Positions 6,387-9,832 of a DNA stretch of 9,832 nt are shown here, piece after piece. A program made the position numbers and the translations under genes. Source of the DNA: an uncultured Oscillospiraceae bacterium (GTDB lineage Bacteria > Bacillota > Clostridia > Oscillospirales > Ruminococcaceae). How positions within the stretch are numbered: the first letter of the stretch is position 1; each line of letters starts with the position of its first letter. A model generated the notes under the pieces. The model saw only the letters and a list, made by a program, of their open reading frames with translations, did not search any database and had not been told where the DNA came from. The DNA is taken from contig CAKSHG010000070.1 in NCBI GenBank assembly GCA_934456315.1, forward strand, positions 1-9,832. The letters are read 5' to 3'.

Positions 6387-6398
6387 GGAGGTACAGGA

Positions 6399-7832
6399 AT
6401 GAGCGCATATTTCCCTACGATAGGACTTGAAACACATGCAGAGCTTTCCACCAATTCCAAGGTGTTCTGCACCTGCTCCGCTGAATTCGGCGGAACTCCG
6501 AACTCCCGCTGCTGCCCCGTGTGCAGCGGACTTCCCGGTACCCTCCCGGTGCTCAACAGGAAAGCCGTTGAATACATCATCAAGGCTGGCTATGTGATGA
6601 ACTGCGACATCTCGCGCTTCACCAAGTGGGACAGAAAGAACTACTTCTATCCCGACCTGCCCAAGGCTTACCAGATATCCCAGATGCCGCGCCCGGTCTG
6701 CCTCGCCGGTAAGGTGAAGATAAACGTCAAGGGCGAGGAAAAGGAGATACGGATCAACCGTATCCACCTCGAGGAGGACGCAGGCAAGCTCGTCCACGAC
6801 GATGTGAACCGCATTTCCCTCGCGGACTACAACCGCTGCGGCGTTCCGCTCATCGAGATAGTGACCGAACCGGATTTCCACTCCGCTGACGAAGTCGTGG
6901 CTTACCTCGAGAAGATAATGCTGCTCCTCCAGTACGCAGGTATCTGCGACTGCAAGATGGAGCAGGGCTCTATCCGCTGCGACGTCAACATCTCCATCGC
7001 GCCCAAGGGCAGCAATGAACTGGGCACCAGAACAGAGCTGAAGAACCTGAACTCCCTCAAGGCTATAGCAAAGGCTATTGAAGTTGAGATAGAGCGCCAG
7101 GAGGAGCTGCTCGACAACGGCGAGCGCGTTATCCAGCAGACACGCCGCTTCAACGAGGCGCTAGGCGAAACCACCGCGATGAGAAGCAAGGAGGATGCCC
7201 ACGACTACCGCTACTTCCCCGACCCTGATATCCCCCCGATAATCCTCACCGAGGAGGAGCTGGACGAGATCCGCAGCTCCATTCCGGAGCTTCCGGAGCA
7301 GCGCGTTGCGCGCTACGTCGAGCAGTGCGGCATAAAGAAGCAGGACGCCGACCTCATCGTTTCCGACAAGAAGATCTGCGATTTCTATGAGGAAGCTATC
7401 CAGGCTTACGACAACCCGAAGGCCGTTGCAAACTACGTCACCGGCGAACTGCTCCGCAGGAAGAACCTCGGCGAGGTCGACATGGACGCGCTGAAATTCA
7501 CCGGAAAGGAATTCGCGCAGCTTGTTGAGTTCCTTCAGACCGACAAGATATCCCAGTCCAACGCCAAGGCTATCCTCGGCGAAATGATCGCGGAGGGTGG
7601 AAATCCCAAGGACATTGCCGACGCAAAGGACCTGTGGATAAAGGAGGACTCCGACCTCCTCGCAAAGACGGTCGACGAGATAATCGCCAACAACCCCAAG
7701 GCAGCCGAGCAGTACCGCAGCGGCGACCAGAAGGTATTCGGATTCTTCATGGGTCAGGCGAACAAGGCACTCAAGGGTCTTGCTTCCCCCAAGGCTATCC
7801 AGGAATATATCAAGAAGAAGCTCTCCGAGTAA
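6399..7832 (+). CDS. gatB: Asp/Glu-tRNA amidotransferase subunit B (GatB)
   Basis: A 477-residue kinase/transamidase subunit that phosphorylates the side-chain carboxylate of Glu or Asp on the mischarged tRNA and replaces the phosphate with ammonia. The N-terminal signature IGLETHAELSTNSK is followed by the structural zinc-site region, with C24 and C26 and then a C38-C39-x2-C42 cluster in a CPVCSGLPG motif. Next come WDRKNYFYPDLPKAYQISQ, HLEEDAGKLVHD and DYNRCGVPLIEIVTEPD, all strongly conserved in GatB. The C-terminal part from about residue 330 is the GatB/YqeY tRNA-binding tail, ending in EYIKKKLSE. The start at 6399 follows AAGGAGGT with a 7-nt gap. The gene is complete and ends 19 nt before the bidirectional terminator. 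Its presence suggests that at least one of Gln-tRNA or Asn-tRNA is made by transamidation. Confidence 0.97.
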   Translation: MSAYFPTIGLETHAELSTNSKVFCTCSAEFGGTPNSRCCPVCSGLPGTLPVLNRKAVEYIIKAGYVMNCDISRFTKWDRKNYFYPDLPKAYQISQMPRPVCLAGKVKINVKGEEKEIRINRIHLEEDAGKLVHDDVNRISLADYNRCGVPLIEIVTEPDFHSADEVVAYLEKIMLLLQYAGICDCKMEQGSIRCDVNISIAPKGSNELGTRTELKNLNSLKAIAKAIEVEIERQEELLDNGERVIQQTRRFNEALGETTAMRSKEDAHDYRYFPDPDIPPIILTEEELDEIRSSIPELPEQRVARYVEQCGIKKQDADLIVSDKKICDFYEEAIQAYDNPKAVANYVTGELLRRKNLGEVDMDALKFTGKEFAQLVEFLQTDKISQSNAKAILGEMIAEGGNPKDIADAKDLWIKEDSDLLAKTVDEIIANNPKAAEQYRSGDQKVFGFFMGQANKALKGLASPKAIQEYIKKKLSE

Positions 7833-7851
7833 CGCAATACAGCAGATACAG

Positions 7852-7885
7852 AAAAACCGCTCACGAAATGGTGAGCGGTTTTTTT
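7852..7885. terminator. Bidirectional terminator between gatB and the SGNH lipoprotein gene
   Basis: CCGCTCAC (7857-7864) and GTGAGCGG (7871-7878) form an 8-bp perfect stem with a 6-nt loop, flanked by five A (7852-7856) and seven T (7879-7885). It therefore reads as an intrinsic terminator on both strands. It ends gatCAB rightwards and the SGNH gene leftwards; that gene's stop codon (7887-7889) is one base beyond the T-tract. Confidence 0.93.
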
Positions 7886-7886
7886 A

Positions 7887-9134
7887 TCAGTTTTCAGTGG
7901 ACGGAAGCTCTGTCGGCTCCGTCTGTTCGGTGGGGACTATATTGTCGCTGGACAGCGGCTCCGCTGACGTTGCTGTCGGCGCTGACGCGTCCTGCGAAGC
8001 CGGTTCGGTCGCTGCCGGAAGCTCTACGGGTATCTCCGTATCGACCGGGATAGATTTCGTGGTTTTGGACGGCTTTGTGGTCTTTGCCGGCTTGGTCGTT
8101 TTGGCTGGCTTCGCAGTCGTCTGCGGTTTCGCGGTCTTATCCGTTGTGGTGGTCTGGGGCGTACTGGTCGTGTAGACCGGCGCCGGCTCGTTTGCGGGCT
8201 GGAAATCGTCCGCCTCAAACGTTCCCGTTGCGGAATCGCCCTCCCACAGCCCCGCTTCGGTCAGGGCACGGTGCATTTCCCAGAGGGCTATCCGGTAAGC
8301 GTACGGACCCAGGTGCACTCCGTCGCCGGAATGCAGACACTCGCGCAGCTCGTTTTTATCATTCTTGAGGTATCTCCCGAAATCAAAGAAATGCACCCGC
8401 TCCGGGAAATTCTCCTCGATGTATTTTTTCATGGTGTCATTGAAGCTGTCGATAACGCTGTTTCCGCAGAACTTGCTGCACACCGGAGTTATGGCCGCAA
8501 CGAACACGTCAGCGCGGCTGCCCTCCAGGGTAGCTTCGATGACCTTACGATAGTTCTCGCAGTAGGTATCCTCCTCGACCATGTTGACATCGTTCATTCC
8601 CATGGAAAGGAAAACGTAACGCGGATTCGCGGATTTCAGGACCTGCTCGTAGGTCCTGCCCTCCCAGCCGCGGAATTTGAACGTGTAGTCAAAGAAGCTG
8701 CGCGAGCCAAGGTTGCCCTTCGCCGCAACATGCTCGTGCGGAACTATCCCGTACTCGGAAAAACCGCTGCAAATGCTGTCACCGACGAAAAGCGAGTAAT
8801 CCACGAAGCTAAGTTCCGCGTCGGTCAGCTCGAACTGTTCGTGGACCTGGTCGTAGAAAATATCAAAATTGTTGTTTGCGTCCTGGACCTCCTCGGCTTC
8901 CGACGTGCCCGAAATCTCGGGCGCGGAAACAGTCGTATCGGACGCAGTGGTGACCGCCAGCTCCTCGACAGGCTTATCCGGCTCTGACTGCGGAGATGTC
9001 GCAACCGTTGTGCCGCCGGAAACGAGGTCGGTCATGTCGATACCGCTGTGGTCAGCGGGACTTACCTCTGTAGAAGCGCAGCCGCTAAGCAGCATGACAG
9101 CCGCGAGCGCCGCGCAGGAAAATCTGTATTTCAT
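7887..9134 (-). CDS. SGNH/GDSL-family hydrolase lipoprotein with Thr/Lys/Pro-rich tail
   Basis: A 415-residue predicted lipoprotein. The signal peptide ends in the lipobox LLSGC, so C19 should be lipidated and the protein anchored outside the membrane. Residues 20-90 are a Ser/Thr/Glu-rich linker. The hydrolase domain spans about 100-300: FVGDSICSG (Ser120, block I), GNLGSRS (Gly143, block II), SMGMNDV (Asn181, block III) and SGDGVHLG (Asp271, His274, block V). These supply the expected catalytic Ser-Asp-His and oxyanion residues. Substrate is not predictable; relatives remove acyl groups from polysaccharides, peptidoglycan or lipids. Residues 320-362 are Thr/Lys/Pro-rich with short KTTKPAKTTKP-type repeats, then an acidic Pro/Thr/Glu stretch to the end. 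Such linkers usually lead to a dockerin or binding module, but none follows. The start has AAGGA 11 nt upstream. It is monocistronic between two terminators. Confidence 0.9.
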   Translation of the reverse strand: MKYRFSCAALAAVMLLSGCASTEVSPADHSGIDMTDLVSGGTTVATSPQSEPDKPVEELAVTTASDTTVSAPEISGTSEAEEVQDANNNFDIFYDQVHEQFELTDAELSFVDYSLFVGDSICSGFSEYGIVPHEHVAAKGNLGSRSFFDYTFKFRGWEGRTYEQVLKSANPRYVFLSMGMNDVNMVEEDTYCENYRKVIEATLEGSRADVFVAAITPVCSKFCGNSVIDSFNDTMKKYIEENFPERVHFFDFGRYLKNDKNELRECLHSGDGVHLGPYAYRIALWEMHRALTEAGLWEGDSATGTFEADDFQPANEPAPVYTTSTPQTTTTDKTAKPQTTAKPAKTTKPAKTTKPSKTTKSIPVDTEIPVELPAATEPASQDASAPTATSAEPLSSDNIVPTEQTEPTELPSTEN

Positions 9135-9169
9135 CTATATTCAAATCCTTCCGGATATTATATGTTAAG

Positions 9170-9217
9170 CACCGCGCATTCCGCATAAAGCGGCATAAGT
9201 CCGGTATATTCGCGGTG
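9170..9217 (-). repeat. Inverted repeat upstream of the SGNH gene
   Basis: CACCGCG (9170-9176) and CGCGGTG (9211-9217) are perfect 7-bp complements. Inside them CCGC (9181-9184) and GCGG (9190-9193) form a small hairpin. The element lies between the terminator of the upstream gene and the SGNH start. If transcribed it would fold in the leader; otherwise it could be an operator. No convincing -35/-10 pair was found beside it. Confidence 0.35.
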
Positions 9218-9258
9218 AAAAAGACAAACAGACGCCCGGTAGTTCACACGGGCGTCTG
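9218..9258 (-). terminator. Intrinsic terminator of the SCP2-like gene
   Basis: On the minus strand CAGACGCCCG (9258-9249) and CGGGCGTCTG (9238-9229) form a perfect 10-bp stem with a 10-nt loop, followed by a T-rich run (TTTGTCTTTTT, 9228-9218). It lies 17 nt after the stop of the SCP2-like gene and separates it from the SGNH gene, which therefore needs its own promoter. Confidence 0.9.
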
Positions 9259-9275
9259 AACAATTCAACAATAAA

Positions 9276-9818
9276 TCACTTGCCGTGCTTCTTGCTGCCT
9301 GTGTGCTTGGGAGTGCTCTTAGCGGCAGGCTTTGCAGCGGGAGCAGGAGCAGCCTTGGTTTCTGCGGGCTTTGCAGCTGCGGCAGCAGGCTTAGCTTCAG
9401 CGGGCTTCGGCTCTGCCTTCTTTTCAGCGGCGGGAGCAGCCTTTGCAGCAGGTGCGGGCTTCTTCTCGGCAGCGGGCTTCTTTTCTTCCTTCTTTGCGGG
9501 AACGAGAACCTCGAGAGCCTTGAACTTTGCAACATCACCGTCGATCTTTACAAGACCGTCTGCGATAGCCTTGTCGAATGCAACATCACCTGAAAACAGC
9601 TTCTCGATGTTCTCGGCAGCGCCGGTAACGTTAGCCTGGAGGTCATCATAGTGATACGGAGCAATGTCAAGTACGCCTTCTCTTACTGCAACATAAACAT
9701 CGTCCATATCGTCGATGAATGTAAAGTTTACAGCAACGGTATCTTCGTACTTCTTAGCCTTTGCCTTGCTGCCCTTCAGATAACCCTTGATCTTTTCAGC
9801 AAACTCAATATTGGTCAT
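9276..9818 (-). CDS. SCP2-like domain protein with Ala/Lys/Pro-rich basic tail
   Basis: 180 residues in two parts. Residues 1-108 are an ordered acidic/mixed domain. Its second half resembles a sterol carrier protein 2 (SCP2) C-terminal region: a predicted strand, a helix around IEKLFSGDVAFDKAIADG, then LVKIDGDVAKFKALEVL, comparable to the SCP2 pattern of 'G-[KL]-hydrophobic-K-hydrophobic-x-GD'. Residues 109-180 are low-complexity Ala/Lys/Pro/Glu, ending in a His/Lys/Ser-rich tip (STPKHTGSKKHGK), net basic and certainly disordered, resembling histone H1 tails. No signal peptide or membrane segment is present, so it is cytoplasmic. The start ATG at 9816-9818 has an excellent AGGAGGA site (9826-9832, 7-nt gap). 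Function is unknown: SCP2 folds bind lipids or act as accessory domains, while the tail could bind nucleic acid or anionic lipid. The SCP2 assignment is by eye and moderate; the gene itself is certain. Confidence 0.82.
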   Translation of the reverse strand: MTNIEFAEKIKGYLKGSKAKAKKYEDTVAVNFTFIDDMDDVYVAVREGVLDIAPYHYDDLQANVTGAAENIEKLFSGDVAFDKAIADGLVKIDGDVAKFKALEVLVPAKKEEKKPAAEKKPAPAAKAAPAAEKKAEPKPAEAKPAAAAAKPAETKAAPAPAAKPAAKSTPKHTGSKKHGK

Positions 9819-9825
9819 AACAAAA

Positions 9826-9832
9826 TCCTCCT
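9826..9832 (-). promoter_or_regulatory. Ribosome binding site of the SCP2-like gene
   Basis: AGGAGGA on the minus strand, 7 nt before the ATG at 9816-9818, near-perfect complementarity to the 16S 3' end. It shows that the gene is complete at its 5' end although its promoter lies outside the window. Confidence 0.85.

Noticed and set aside
5217..6881. Minus-strand open frame of 554 codons opposite gatA and gatB
   Set aside because: It spans the gatA/gatB junction antisense, shows a biased composition (Val, Gly, Ala, Arg) and no recognisable motif. The plus-strand genes explain the region.
8271..8987. Plus-strand open frame of 238 codons opposite the SGNH gene
   Set aside because: Antisense to a lipoprotein with all SGNH blocks intact; no independent support.
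9157..9162. TATAAT on the minus strand as the SGNH promoter -10
   Set aside because: No acceptable -35 at 16-18 nt, and the implied start would fall on or next to the ribosome binding site.

Overview
The window looks like chromosomal DNA from a Gram-positive anaerobe of the Clostridia, most like the Ruminococcus/Oscillospiraceae group. This rests on moderately GC-rich genes with AT-rich intergenic DNA, strong AGGAGG-type ribosome binding sites, near-consensus TTGACA/TATAAT promoters, a gatCAB operon, and a split multi-gene glutamate synthase of the type found in clostridia and archaea. The genus is inferred from gene style, not from a marker gene.

Layout. Positions 1-4051 (minus strand, read right to left) hold four consecutive genes of a split glutamate synthase operon: a class II glutamine amidotransferase (2960-4051), an FMN/iron-sulfur synthase subunit (1423-2928), a 16-cysteine polyferredoxin (954-1388) and an FAD/NAD(P)H oxidoreductase that runs off the left edge (1-943). 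Positions 4052-4636 are a divergent control region. It carries a consensus promoter for the glutamate synthase operon on the minus strand and another for gatCAB on the plus strand. The minus-strand transcript has a leader of about 230 nt with an intrinsic terminator just before the first gene, so the operon appears to be controlled by attenuation. Positions 4637-7832 (plus) hold gatC, gatA and gatB, the glutamyl-tRNA(Gln)/aspartyl-tRNA(Asn) amidotransferase. A bidirectional terminator at 7852-7885 separates them from two minus-strand genes: an SGNH/GDSL-family lipoprotein (7887-9134) and a small protein with an SCP2-like domain and an Ala/Lys/Pro-rich basic tail (9276-9818), each followed by its own terminator.

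How the genes fit together. Both divergent operons consume glutamine. Glutamate synthase moves the amide nitrogen to 2-oxoglutarate, and GatCAB moves it to mischarged aminoacyl-tRNA. Sharing one control region is consistent with a glutamine-economy locus, although co-regulation is inferred. The polyferredoxin and the FAD protein probably supply electrons to the FMN subunit. The GXGXG subunit that normally completes a split glutamate synthase is not in the window and would be expected beyond the left edge.

The strongest candidate for something undescribed is the structured, terminator-containing leader RNA at about 4076-4280. I could not assign it to a riboswitch, T-box or ANTAR class by eye. 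Second is the SCP2-like protein with a histone-H1-like tail.
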